Positions 18,284-26,021 of a DNA stretch of 64,000 nucleotides are shown here, piece by piece. The stretch covers positions 186,001 to 250,000 of the forward strand of contig NZ_JBFRCT010000003.1 in the NCBI RefSeq assembly GCF_052113225.1, in the 5' to 3' direction. Each line of letters begins with the position of its first letter. Position 1 is the stretch's first letter. Made by a program: the position numbers and the translations under genes. The stretch is from Pristimantibacillus sp052113225. GTDB lineage: Bacteria > Bacillota > Bacilli > Paenibacillales > Paenibacillaceae. The notes under the pieces are model-generated. The model ran no database searches. It was given only the letters and a program-made list of their open reading frames with translations, and was not told the DNA's origin.

Positions 18284-19351
18284 CTAACCGAAATGGCGTT
18301 TTGATTTCCAGAGGATACCGCTCTTGATCAAACGCGGAATTTTCCCCATCATTGGGGTGCTGCCCATGAGACCAAAGCCGCTTTTCTTACCAAGGGAACC
18401 CATTACACCCTTCAGCTTGAGTTTGCCAAGCTTAGGCGTCTTATTACTCCAAATGGCATGCATGACCTCGGCGATTTGCTTGCCTTGAGCACCAGCCGCT
18501 TGACCGCTTGGCGAGAATGGCAGGGATGCACAGTCACCGCAAATAAAGACATCATTATAGTCCGGCAATTGATGGTATTCATTCACAATAAGCCGGCCTT
18601 GTTTGTCCTTCGGCAGATTCATGCGTTGAACAATCTCAACTGGCTGAATGCCAGCTGTCCATACCGTCACGTCTGTCAGGATCGTTTGATCCGTGTTGGA
18701 GTCATGCAAAGCCCCTTGCTCAAGACGACACAAGGAAATATGGCTTAGCATCTCAACATTATGCTCTCTGAACCAGGAAGCAACAAACTTCTGAAGCGAT
18801 CCAGGAAAAGCGGACATAACGCTTGGTCCGCGGTCGATGATGCGGATATTCAGGTCAGAACGGGCTTCGCGCAGCTCGGCAGCAACCTCTACGCCGCTTA
18901 AGCCCCCGCCGATAATGGACACTTGGCCGTAAGGCTTCACGTCGTTCAGCAGCTGGTATGTTTTACGTGCATTCGAGAGCGTCTGAATGCTTGTTGAGAA
19001 CTCTTCAGCACCTTCGATGCCATGATAATTATCCGTACAGCCAAGTCCAACAACCAGCCATTCGTAATCGATTGGATCCTGACCCTCCAGATGAACAAGC
19101 TTATTCTCAAGATCGATATCCAAGACTTCTCCATAATGAGTCGTAAGTCGCGGATCCTGCGGGAACTTTACACGGATATCGAGATCCGATACCGTACCTG
19201 CTGCAAGAGCGTAATATTCCGTTTTAAGGCCTTGATAAGGCATACGGTCAACGAGAATAACCTCTACGTCGATTGGCAGCTGCTTCTCTATAACATCTGC
19301 AGCTATTGCCTGACCGCCGTAACCGCCGCCCAAAATTACAAATTTTCTCAT
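18284..19351 (-). CDS. yutJ: type II NADH dehydrogenase-like flavoprotein (YutJ-like)
   Basis: A 355-residue two-dinucleotide-binding flavoprotein. An N-terminal FAD motif (VILGGGYGGQAIA), a second motif for NAD(P)H (VSIIGGGLSGVEVAAEL) and the C-terminal FAD motif (VFICGDCASLPF) are visible. It would move electrons from NAD(P)H to menaquinone at the membrane; the C-terminal region (KLIKSGILWKSKRHFG) is basic and could bind membrane. It lies 73 bp downstream of mqnE on the same strand, linking a quinone reductase with quinone synthesis. It is one of two NDH-2 paralogues here; the one at 38.4 kb is closer to Ndh/YumB. Confidence 0.85.
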   Translation of the reverse strand: MRKFVILGGGYGGQAIAADVIEKQLPIDVEVILVDRMPYQGLKTEYYALAAGTVSDLDIRVKFPQDPRLTTHYGEVLDIDLENKLVHLEGQDPIDYEWLVVGLGCTDNYHGIEGAEEFSTSIQTLSNARKTYQLLNDVKPYGQVSIIGGGLSGVEVAAELREARSDLNIRIIDRGPSVMSAFPGSLQKFVASWFREHNVEMLSHISLCRLEQGALHDSNTDQTILTDVTVWTAGIQPVEIVQRMNLPKDKQGRLIVNEYHQLPDYNDVFICGDCASLPFSPSGQAAGAQGKQIAEVMHAIWSNKTPKLGKLKLKGVMGSLGKKSGFGLMGSTPMMGKIPRLIKSGILWKSKRHFG

Positions 19352-19424
19352 ATGATTTCCCTACCCAACTCCAAAATATGATTGCTTTGTTGTGTGTGCC
19401 TAATATGTGCGTCTCTTCGCATCA

Positions 19425-20528
19425 TTACTCATAGACTTTAATTTCGTTGTAGAACGTATCTCTCTCCACAGGAATACGTCCGGCTCCTCTAATGAGCCAC
19501 AACAGATCTTCGCGCGTAATACCTTCTGGCGTAAGTGCGCCAGCCGCATGACTGATTTTTTCTTTAACAATTGTACCGTGAGCATCGGATGCCCCCATCG
19601 TCAGTGCAACCTGAGTCAACTGAGTACCGATGTTAATGAAGTAAGCTTTAATATGCTGGATGTTATCAAGCATCAGACGGCTGATTGCAATGGTCTTCAA
19701 ATCCTCAAAGGCAGAATTACGACGGCGAATGCCGGCCTTAGGATTAATGGGCTGCATCGACAATGGAATAAAGACCTGGAAGCCGTTCGTTTCATCCTGA
19801 AGCTCACGGATCTGCATCATGTGACGAACACGGTCCTCATGCGATTCAATCGAACCATACAGCATCGTCGTATGCGTGCGCAGGCCAAGATTATGAGCCG
19901 TGCGGTGCACTTCTAAATATTGGCTGACATCAGCTTTATCAACGCGCATTTTTTTACGGTAATGGTCAGATAATATTTCTGCTCCGCCGCCCGTAAGTGA
20001 CTTGAGGCCAACTTTCATCAGTTCTTCCAATACTTCCTTGTAGCTTAAGCCGCTAATACGCGAGAAAAAGTCGATTTCCGCAGCTGTGTAGGCTTTAAGC
20101 GTTACTTCCGGGAAGCGCTCATTTAATGCCTTCAGGGAATCGACATAATATTGGAACGGAACATGTGGGTTATGTCCGCCGACAATATGGAATTCTCGTA
20201 CACCAGGGTGGAAGTGCTGCTCCACGTATTCGATCATTTCCTGACCGGACAGCGTGTAGGATCCAGGAGCACCCTCATCTCTACGGAAGTTACAGAATGC
20301 GCAATGCGCTTCACAGACGTTCGTAAAGTACAGGCTCATGTTCTCGATAAAATAAACTTTCTTACCGTTCTTGCGAAGATTGACTTCATTTGCGAGTTGC
20401 CCGATCGTAAGCAGATCGTCCGATTTGTAGAGGAATACACCGTCCTCAAGTGTAAGACGTTCTCCATTACGCACCTTCTCGATAATTTCCTGCATTTGCT
20501 TATTATCAGATGGGATGGCGATGTTCAT
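19425..20528 (-). CDS. mqnE: aminodeoxyfutalosine synthase (radical SAM, menaquinone biosynthesis)
   Basis: A 367-residue radical SAM enzyme with the CxxxCxxC cluster in CEAHCAFCNF. It further contains GGGAEILSDHYRKK, HTTMLYGSIESHEDRV, FIPLSMQPINPKAG and the C-terminal AGRIPVERDTFYNE, a pattern that fits MqnE better than its relative MqnC. It joins 3-[(1-carboxyvinyl)oxy]benzoate to SAM in the futalosine route to menaquinone. The start is the second ATG (MNIAIP) at 20528, eight bases after AAGGAGG; the ATG 18 bases upstream precedes that ribosome-binding site. No other mqn genes are visible beyond the possible UbiD enzyme at 14.4 kb. Confidence 0.88.
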   Translation of the reverse strand: MNIAIPSDNKQMQEIIEKVRNGERLTLEDGVFLYKSDDLLTIGQLANEVNLRKNGKKVYFIENMSLYFTNVCEAHCAFCNFRRDEGAPGSYTLSGQEMIEYVEQHFHPGVREFHIVGGHNPHVPFQYYVDSLKALNERFPEVTLKAYTAAEIDFFSRISGLSYKEVLEELMKVGLKSLTGGGAEILSDHYRKKMRVDKADVSQYLEVHRTAHNLGLRTHTTMLYGSIESHEDRVRHMMQIRELQDETNGFQVFIPLSMQPINPKAGIRRRNSAFEDLKTIAISRLMLDNIQHIKAYFINIGTQLTQVALTMGASDAHGTIVKEKISHAAGALTPEGITREDLLWLIRGAGRIPVERDTFYNEIKVYE

Positions 20529-20837
20529 CTTGGCAACCTCCTTCATCTTTAAAATAATTCCGTAATACTACAATGTGGCATGCTGTCGATATCGTCCTTG
20601 TTATCAGAGCAAGGAATGGATCAAGCTCGAGCGATACCTTGTGAAAAAAATAACTTGCTCATCCGATAAAGAAAGCTATCCATTATTATAAACCTGTACG
20701 TTACATGGGGCAACACCTAAAGTCTTGAATATTCATCAAGAGCGGCAGGCATTGGTCTCTTGAGGAACCAGGGGAAGAAGAGTATACTGTAACTACAACG
20801 ATACATTTATTACATTTATATAGAGGAGGTACGAAGT
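20529..20837. other. divergent intergenic region mqnE / yutM
   Basis: About 310 bp between divergent genes. It holds the yutM promoter (20760-20788), an inverted repeat CCTTG/CAAGG near 20598-20616, and an 18-base stretch beginning at 20742 (GCGGCAGGCATTGGTCTC) that recurs with one change upstream of topB. No convincing small ORF or riboswitch was found. Confidence 0.5.
20760..20788 (+). promoter_or_regulatory. candidate sigma-A promoter of yutM
   Basis: TTGAGG (20760-20765), 17-bp spacer and TATACT (20783-20788), 50 bp upstream of the yutM start. The -35 directly follows the GGCATTGGTCTC motif shared with the topB promoter. Confidence 0.6.
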
Positions 20838-21194
20838 ATGATCACTATTAGTGAATCGGCATCTGACAAAATAAAAGAAATGCTCGAGGAGGAAGGAACT
20901 CCTGGGCTGTTCCTGCGCATCGGCGTGAAGGAAGGCGGCTGCACAGGCTTCTCCTACGGCATGGGCTTCGACGATGAAGAGCATGAGAACGATAAGTCAT
21001 TGGAGGTCGCAGATCTCAAAGTTGTTGTTGACGATGACAGCTTGAAATACCTGTTCGGTCTTGTTATCGACTGGAAAGAGTCGGCAATGGGCGGCGGCTT
21101 CACAATCGAGAACCCGAACGCAACTGCAACTTGCGGCTGCGGCTCGAGCTTCCGTACCGCTGCTGCGGCTGGTAAGCCGGATAGTGACTGCTGA
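20838..21194 (+). CDS. yutM: HesB/IscA-type Fe-S cluster assembly protein (YutM-like)
   Basis: A 118-residue A-type carrier. The three conserved cysteines are in GGCTGFSY and CGCGSSF near the C terminus. It receives and transfers Fe-S clusters in the cytosol, an obvious need for the MqnE, succinate dehydrogenase and other Fe-S enzymes. The start is ATG 20838 with a strong AGAGGAGGT. It lies near yutI and yuzB as in B. subtilis. The C-terminal ~15 residues (AAAAGKPDSDC) extend beyond the usual end, adding one more Cys. Confidence 0.92.
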   Translation: MITISESASDKIKEMLEEEGTPGLFLRIGVKEGGCTGFSYGMGFDDEEHENDKSLEVADLKVVVDDDSLKYLFGLVIDWKESAMGGGFTIENPNATATCGCGSSFRTAAAAGKPDSDC

Positions 21195-21218
21195 GCACGC
21201 TTGTGCTCAGCTTTTTTT
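21190..21218 (+). terminator. intrinsic terminator overlapping yutM stop codon
   Basis: GCTGAGCAC (21190-21198), loop GCTT, GTGCTCAGC (21203-21211), then seven T. The stop codon TGA lies inside the stem. Confidence 0.9.
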
Positions 21219-21240
21219 GTTCGCCAGTATGCAGGCTGCG

Positions 21241-21351
21241 CAAGGGAATGTTCTTCCAATCGTCATTGTTACCGGAATCAGTGAATTTATCGTACAAGGT
21301 ACGATTCCGGTAACAAAAGCGAGCACTCCGTTTCTCCAGAACATTCCCTTG
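21241..21351 (-). repeat. R2 long-hairpin repeat, copy A
   Basis: Outer arms CAAGGGAATGTTCT (21241-21254) and AGAACATTCCCTTG (21338-21351) are perfectly complementary, as are inner arms GTTACCGGAATC (21268-21279) and GATTCCGGTAAC (21303-21314). The unpaired segments between the arms match those of copies B, C and D when read on the minus strand. It lies between the convergent yutM and pstA genes. Confidence 0.8.
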
Positions 21352-21382
21352 CTCCGCCCGCATGGCGAAGCCAAACAGCATT

Positions 21383-21498
21383 CGCAAAAAGCTGGCGCAG
21401 CCAGCCTTTTGCGACATAGGTTAGACAGGTTGCAGATACAACCTGTCTATAAACAAATCTAACCGGCGTCCCATTTAATGGACGCCGGTTTTTGTTTT
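21383..21498 (+). other. three consecutive hairpins, the last an intrinsic terminator
   Basis: Hairpin 1: CGCAAAA/TTTTGCG plus GCTGGC/GCCAGC (21383-21413). Hairpin 2: AGACAGGTTG/CAACCTGTCT (21423-21448). Hairpin 3: AACCGGCGTCC/GGACGCCGGTT (21461-21490) followed by TTTGTTTT, a plus-strand terminator. The yutM gene already has its own terminator at 21190, so this suggests either readthrough processing or a separate plus-strand noncoding transcript of which this is the 3' end. No ORF of convincing quality overlaps. Confidence 0.55.
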
Positions 21499-21524
21499 AA
21501 TAAAGAAGTCGGCTGTGGAACGGA

Positions 21525-21638
21525 GTAAGTGAATGCTCTTGAGAAGCGAAGCGCCCGCCTTGTATTCGGATAATAACCTTAATTAATTGTTCCAAGTAAT
21601 CCGAATACAACAGCGGTCGAAAGAGCATTTACTTGCGC
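21525..21638 (+). repeat. R2 long-hairpin repeat, copy B
   Basis: Outer arms AAGTGAATGCTCTT (21527-21540) and AAGAGCATTTACTT (21621-21634); inner arms TGTATTCGGAT (21561-21571) and ATCCGAATACA (21599-21609). Unpaired conserved segments: GAGAAGCGAAGCGCCCGCCT on the left and ACAGCGGTCGA on the right. It is oriented oppositely to copy A, 170 bp away, just before the 3' end of pstA. Confidence 0.8.
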
Positions 21639-21657
21639 AGTGAAGGAAACCAACTTC

Positions 21658-22563
21658 CTACGACCTCTGCATTTTACGTGAATTCAGCCATAGAGGAATA
21701 CGGAACACCAAGTTGATCAGAAGAACGAAGAACACGAGGACCGCCGCCGACTTCTGGGCGATCTCCTGGGCATCAGGAACAATGGCTTCGGACTGTACAT
21801 ACCAAAGATGGACGGCAAGCGTCTCACCTGACGAGAATAAGCTGAAGTCCCACATTTCTCCGGAGGTTGTCACGCCGGCTGTCAGAATAATAACGGCACT
21901 TTCACCAAAGGCACGGCCGGCTACGAGACAGATGCCTGTAATAATTCCGTTCATTGCTGCAGGGATAAGCACCCGAACAATCGTCTGTAAATGTGTAGCC
22001 CCAAGTGCAAAGGAAGCGTTCTTCAGTTCCTTGGGCACAGCACGGATGGATTCTTCGGTGACACGGGTCAGAACAGGCAGGTTCAGAAAGGCCAAGCTTA
22101 CTGCACCGCCTAGAATCGTCAGGCCTAGCTGGAACGTCTCAACGAAGAGTGCAATCCCAAACAAACCGAAGATAATGGATGGAACCGAAGCTAATCCTTC
22201 TACGCATATACGGACGAAGGAAATCAGCTTATTGACCGGCGCGAACTCGGCGAGATAAATGCCGGCAGCCATACCAAGCGGAATAGAGATGAGCAGCGAT
22301 AGGAACAGGATATAAAAAGAGTTCAGCAATGCAGGCCCAATACCGCCGCCCTCATCAATTTCACTAGGCAGTCCAAACAGGAAGCTCCAGGAGAGCTTTG
22401 GCAAACCATCTTTTAGAATTAAGAAGAGAAGCCCAAGGATAAATAAGACGACAACAATTCCTAGGGTCCATACCGCTATTGTAAATACACGGTTGTTGAA
22501 GCTGTTTATTCCTCGTTTGCCACGGAACGGATTAGCGTTCACAGCTGTATTTACATTACTCAT
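21658..22563 (-). CDS. pstA: phosphate ABC transporter permease PstA
   Basis: A 301-residue inner-membrane permease with about six helices and the EAA-type cytoplasmic loop (ELKNASFALGATHLQTIVRVLIP). It forms the phosphate channel with PstC. The start is ATG 22563 (MSNVNTAV), seven bases after GGAAAGGAG; longer readings run into pstC in another frame. Its ATG overlaps the pstC stop (ATGA). The operon normally continues with pstB and phoU, but none follows: after the stop come only repeat elements and the convergent yutM gene. Confidence 0.93.
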   Translation of the reverse strand: MSNVNTAVNANPFRGKRGINSFNNRVFTIAVWTLGIVVVLFILGLLFLILKDGLPKLSWSFLFGLPSEIDEGGGIGPALLNSFYILFLSLLISIPLGMAAGIYLAEFAPVNKLISFVRICVEGLASVPSIIFGLFGIALFVETFQLGLTILGGAVSLAFLNLPVLTRVTEESIRAVPKELKNASFALGATHLQTIVRVLIPAAMNGIITGICLVAGRAFGESAVIILTAGVTTSGEMWDFSLFSSGETLAVHLWYVQSEAIVPDAQEIAQKSAAVLVFFVLLINLVFRIPLWLNSRKMQRS

Positions 22564-23510
22564 TGCTGTACTCCTTTCCCTTGCAGCCAACGTACGCCAA
22601 CGATCATCAAGAGAGAGATAGCAAGCAGCAGGAAGCCCATCAGATAAAGTGCGTAGTTCCATGTTGAATCAAACGGAACATTGGCGATCTGCATGACAAT
22701 GTTGCTGGTCAAAACGGAGGTAGGTTTAAGCAGGCTGTCCGCCAATTGCGGCGTATTGCCAATGACCATAACGACGGCCATCGTCTCGCCAATTGCACGG
22801 GCCATCCCAAGTATGACAGCGTACATAATGCCGCTGCGAGCAGATGGAACTAGCACTTTCCAGACCGTTTGGAAGCGGGTTGCACCAAGGGCGTAGGAGG
22901 CATCGCTGAATTTCTTAGGTACAGCAGAGATTGAATCATCGCTGATCCGGCTGATCGTAGGCAGCACCATAATCGTGAGGACTAATGCAGCAGCAAGCAG
23001 GCCGTCACCCATACCTGTACCGGTAACATTCCTTATCAGGGGAATAAGGACAGTCAAACCCAAGTAACCGTAAACGACGGACGGAATGCCGACAAGCAGG
23101 TCCATGACTGGACGCAGCATATTTTTCAGCCAAGTCGGAACGAAGGTCGACAGAAAGACCGCGATCAGGAGCGAGAGCGGGACTGAAATGATCAAGGTTA
23201 ATAAAGTAAGGGCAAATGTGCCAAAAATGAATAACAGCCCGCCATACTGCTCGGTTTCCGGACTCCATTCCGTAGATAGGAAAAATTCGGAGAAGGATAC
23301 CTCACCAAATGTCAGCACACCTGTGCGGAACATGAGCAGCAGGATGAGGAATAGAATCAGACACACAAAAGCAGCTGCAGCAATACAAACATAACGGAAC
23401 AGGCGGTTCATCACAAACAGCCGCTTCTTGCGGTCAAACGGCTTGCCGCTTCCCGTCAAAAGACTGCCGCCCAGATCGATCTGCCCCGCAGTAGATGAGG
23501 TATCTATCAT
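22560..23510 (-). CDS. pstC: phosphate ABC transporter permease PstC
   Basis: A 316-residue permease, partner of PstA. The EAA loop is visible (KFSDASYALGATRFQTVWKVLVP) along with six to seven hydrophobic helices; a ~45-residue cytoplasmic N-terminal extension precedes the first helix. The start is ATG 23510 (MIDTSS), 12 bases after AAGGAG; the ATG 27 bases upstream precedes that site. It overlaps pstA by four bases and follows pstS by 86 bp. Confidence 0.93.
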   Translation of the reverse strand: MIDTSSTAGQIDLGGSLLTGSGKPFDRKKRLFVMNRLFRYVCIAAAAFVCLILFLILLLMFRTGVLTFGEVSFSEFFLSTEWSPETEQYGGLLFIFGTFALTLLTLIISVPLSLLIAVFLSTFVPTWLKNMLRPVMDLLVGIPSVVYGYLGLTVLIPLIRNVTGTGMGDGLLAAALVLTIMVLPTISRISDDSISAVPKKFSDASYALGATRFQTVWKVLVPSARSGIMYAVILGMARAIGETMAVVMVIGNTPQLADSLLKPTSVLTSNIVMQIANVPFDSTWNYALYLMGFLLLAISLLMIVGVRWLQGKGVQQ

Positions 23511-23596
23511 AATTACAATCGGCTCCTTCGGTAGCAAGCAGCCGCCTGTCGCTTCGCGAAAGACGGCCGCTGTTACCTATATTCGATTAACTTAGA

Positions 23597-24463
23597 TTAT
23601 TTCATTGCGGAAAGCGGGATGAACTTAAGCTTTTTAAGAGAACCGTTTTGGAACTTAGCGCTTTGTACATATTTGATGAATTCTTTAACAACACCTGTAG
23701 GTTGGCCCTTAGTCATGTAGTAGCCGTAGCCCCAAACTTTGTATTTACCGTTGATTACGTTGTCTACAGTTGGAGCAACACCATTAATGCTTACGCCAGT
23801 CATTTTCGTAGTGATGTAAGCGAAGTCGAGGTATCCGATAGCGCCAGGAGTTGATTCAACTGCTGTTTTCATGTCGCCGCTAGTTTTAACTTCTTTGTAG
23901 TTGCTGCCTTTGGTCATGAAGTCTGTACCGTTTAGTGCTTTTTGCTGGAAGTTAACGCGAGTACCGGAGCCGAAAGCACGGTTAACAACGATAATGTCAG
24001 CATCTTTGCCGCCAACCTCTTTCCAGTTCGTTACTTTACCGGAGAAAATGTCTTGCAGCTGCTTTGTTGTCAGGCTTGTTGCTGTAACGCTTTTGTTTAC
24101 TACTGCAGCGAAAGGAGTAACTGCTACTTTGTTAGCTACTTGACCTGTGAAAGCTTCGAAGCCAGGTACTGCTTTTGTAGCATCCCAGTCAACCGCGCCG
24201 ATATCAGCGATACCTTTGCGTACTGATTGAGGACCGGTAATGGAGCCTGCTCCCGATGCGGAGATTTTAACCTTCGGGTTCAGCTTTTTGAATTCGTTGG
24301 ACGCTTGAAGAGTAAGCGGAAGAAGGGCGGAAGAGCCATTGATTACGATTTTGCCGGACAGCTTGCTAGCTGCTTCTGTTTTAGTAGGAGCTTGGACGGA
24401 GCCAAGACCAATTGTTGCGATAAGTGCGGCCACGGTAGCCACTTTTAACCAGTTCAGTTTCAT
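23597..24463 (-). CDS. pstS: phosphate-binding protein PstS
   Basis: A 288-residue periplasmic-binding-protein-type phosphate receptor. Ligand-binding segments GSSALLPL, SGAGSITGPQSVRKGIADIG and NRAFGSGTRVNFQQ are clear. The signal peptide (LIATIGLGSVQAPTKTEAAS) has no lipobox and no cysteine at all, unusual for a Gram-positive binding protein, which is normally lipid-anchored. The start is ATG 24463, ten bases after TAGGAGGAT. A two-hairpin R1 element lies immediately upstream of that ribosome-binding site, and a Pho-box promoter lies before the preceding gene on the same strand, so both genes may be phosphate-regulated. Confidence 0.93.
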   Translation of the reverse strand: MKLNWLKVATVAALIATIGLGSVQAPTKTEAASKLSGKIVINGSSALLPLTLQASNEFKKLNPKVKISASGAGSITGPQSVRKGIADIGAVDWDATKAVPGFEAFTGQVANKVAVTPFAAVVNKSVTATSLTTKQLQDIFSGKVTNWKEVGGKDADIIVVNRAFGSGTRVNFQQKALNGTDFMTKGSNYKEVKTSGDMKTAVESTPGAIGYLDFAYITTKMTGVSINGVAPTVDNVINGKYKVWGYGYYMTKGQPTGVVKEFIKYVQSAKFQNGSLKKLKFIPLSAMK

Positions 24464-24475
24464 TATTTTAATATC

Positions 24476-24546
24476 CTCCTAAAATGAATTGTCACACAAA
24501 TGGCCTAATTCTGGCCATTTGTGATGATTCATGCTTCGTAAGCATG
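24476..24546 (-). promoter_or_regulatory. R1 two-hairpin leader element before pstS
   Basis: Reading the minus strand: hairpin 1 CATGCTT-ACG-AAGCATG (24546-24530), then hairpin 2 with TGAAT/ATTCA ends and CACAAATGGCC/GGCCATTTGTG core (24523-24495), then AGGAGG (24480-24475) and the pstS ATG. The same layout precedes a bceA-like gene, oppB and uvrC. Confidence 0.75.
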
Positions 24547-24563
24547 GCTAATTGAATTGTGTA

Positions 24564-25895
24564 TTAGCGAGTGATTGTTGTGAATTTGCCGTTTACAGGA
24601 ACAGCTACTTGCCCGTCACTGATTGCCGCGATATCACCGTTACCAGAAACGATAAGCTCGGATACGCCATCTGACACGCTGTACAGCTTGCTTGCAGTAC
24701 CTGTTGCAGGATCAAGAGCGCTGATGCTGTTTGCATCGCCTTTTGCAGTCAGCAGGACCAGCTTGCCGCCAGCTTGGTTCAGTTGATATACATCTTCAGC
24801 GCTGTAGACGCTAGCTGCTTCAATAGAAGCTGTATCTACCGAAGCGACGCTTCCTACAGCATCGTCGTTGATGCTTACGAAGTAAGCTTTCGAACCATCA
24901 GCGGACAGCTCCAGGAATGCTTTGTCGTTCTTGTCAGTTGTCAGTTGAACCGGTTTGTTATCTCCTTTTGCGGAGTCGTAGAAGTAAGCTTGCGTTTCTG
25001 TACCTGTTGGATCGATGGTTACATCGTCCTTGCTTACATCTGTAGCGTCATTTTTCACAACTGGCTGTTTGATTTGGAAGTAAGCCACTTTTGTTCCGTC
25101 AGCAGATACCGATAGGTTTGCTTTGTAGTCGACTTTGTCTTCTAAAATTTTTGTTACGCTGCCGTCAGCCAGGGTTAACTTGCAGATAACGGAGTTTTTG
25201 TCGCCTTGGAAGAAGAAGATCGAGCTTCCGTCAGCTGAGAATAGCATTTCGTTCTTAATCGATGTATCTGTGCTTACTTTAGTTGATTGCTTTGTGCTCA
25301 GATCAATGATATTAACGGTGCCGTCCTCTTCGGAATAAGCGGCTTTCGAACCGTCCGGGGAAACAATCAGTTCGGACGTGTCAGACGAAGTAAGCAGTAA
25401 TTCATTTTTACCAGTCGCAGCATCAACCAGGTAATCCTCGCGGCCTGTATCGCCAGATTTCGATACGATCAGCTTGGAAGCATTCACCCAAGTCACTTGA
25501 TCCACATCCTGAAGGAGTTTGATCGTTGTGATGTTGCCCTGCGAGTAGCCAACGCCCAGCTTGCTCAAGAAGCTTACTGGTTCAACAAAAGCTGTTCCAT
25601 TAACAGTAACCGCATCATTGAGCGAAACGACGTTGTGGTTGAGTTGAACGGTAATCGTGCTGCCAGCTACATTCAGCGAAGCTTCAAGAGCTTTGGCCAG
25701 GTCGCGTACAGAAGCGAGTGTTACACCAGAAGCATCAATCGTGCGGATCGCTACGGCAGTGCCGTTGATGGAGATTGTTGTCGAACCAATTTGTACAGCT
25801 TGTGCCGATTGTGTCGCCGATTGTGCCATGACAGGAGTAACAGCTACTGCTCCAAGTGCTGTTGCGAGCACGGAAATGACTACTGCTTTTTTCAT
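24564..25895 (-). CDS. secreted stalk-domain / beta-propeller-like protein
   Basis: A 443-residue exported protein. The signal peptide (about 1-25, cleavage near VMA-QSAT) is followed by a copper amine oxidase N-terminal-like stalk domain (about 35-125: ISINGTAVAIRTI... TLASVRDLAKALEASLNV... VTVNGTAFVEPVSFLSKLG). The remainder contains repeated blade-like units with S[PA]DGSKAAYSE, SADGSSIFFF, SADGTKVAYF and SADGSKAYFV, as in TolB/WD40-type propellers. Function unknown. It is 100 bp upstream of pstS on the same strand, separated only by an R1 element, and a Pho-box-like promoter lies upstream, so a role in phosphate starvation is inferred. Confidence 0.82.
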   Translation of the reverse strand: MKKAVVISVLATALGAVAVTPVMAQSATQSAQAVQIGSTTISINGTAVAIRTIDASGVTLASVRDLAKALEASLNVAGSTITVQLNHNVVSLNDAVTVNGTAFVEPVSFLSKLGVGYSQGNITTIKLLQDVDQVTWVNASKLIVSKSGDTGREDYLVDAATGKNELLLTSSDTSELIVSPDGSKAAYSEEDGTVNIIDLSTKQSTKVSTDTSIKNEMLFSADGSSIFFFQGDKNSVICKLTLADGSVTKILEDKVDYKANLSVSADGTKVAYFQIKQPVVKNDATDVSKDDVTIDPTGTETQAYFYDSAKGDNKPVQLTTDKNDKAFLELSADGSKAYFVSINDDAVGSVASVDTASIEAASVYSAEDVYQLNQAGGKLVLLTAKGDANSISALDPATGTASKLYSVSDGVSELIVSGNGDIAAISDGQVAVPVNGKFTTITR

Positions 25896-26021
25896 TTGTT
25901 GTTCGTCACCTTTCTTATTTTCGAATAAGTTCTTAGGTCCGACGGCCCTTCGTCGGTATGTATGATAGGCCTTGATTTTTCCCCCGCAAGCCGCGTCGGA
26001 ACTATTTCGATTTCCTAAGTT

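Noticed and set aside
21061..21462. 133-codon frame overlapping the end of yutM and the R2 repeat
   Set aside because: It runs out of frame through yutM and then through hairpin repeats; no start signals.
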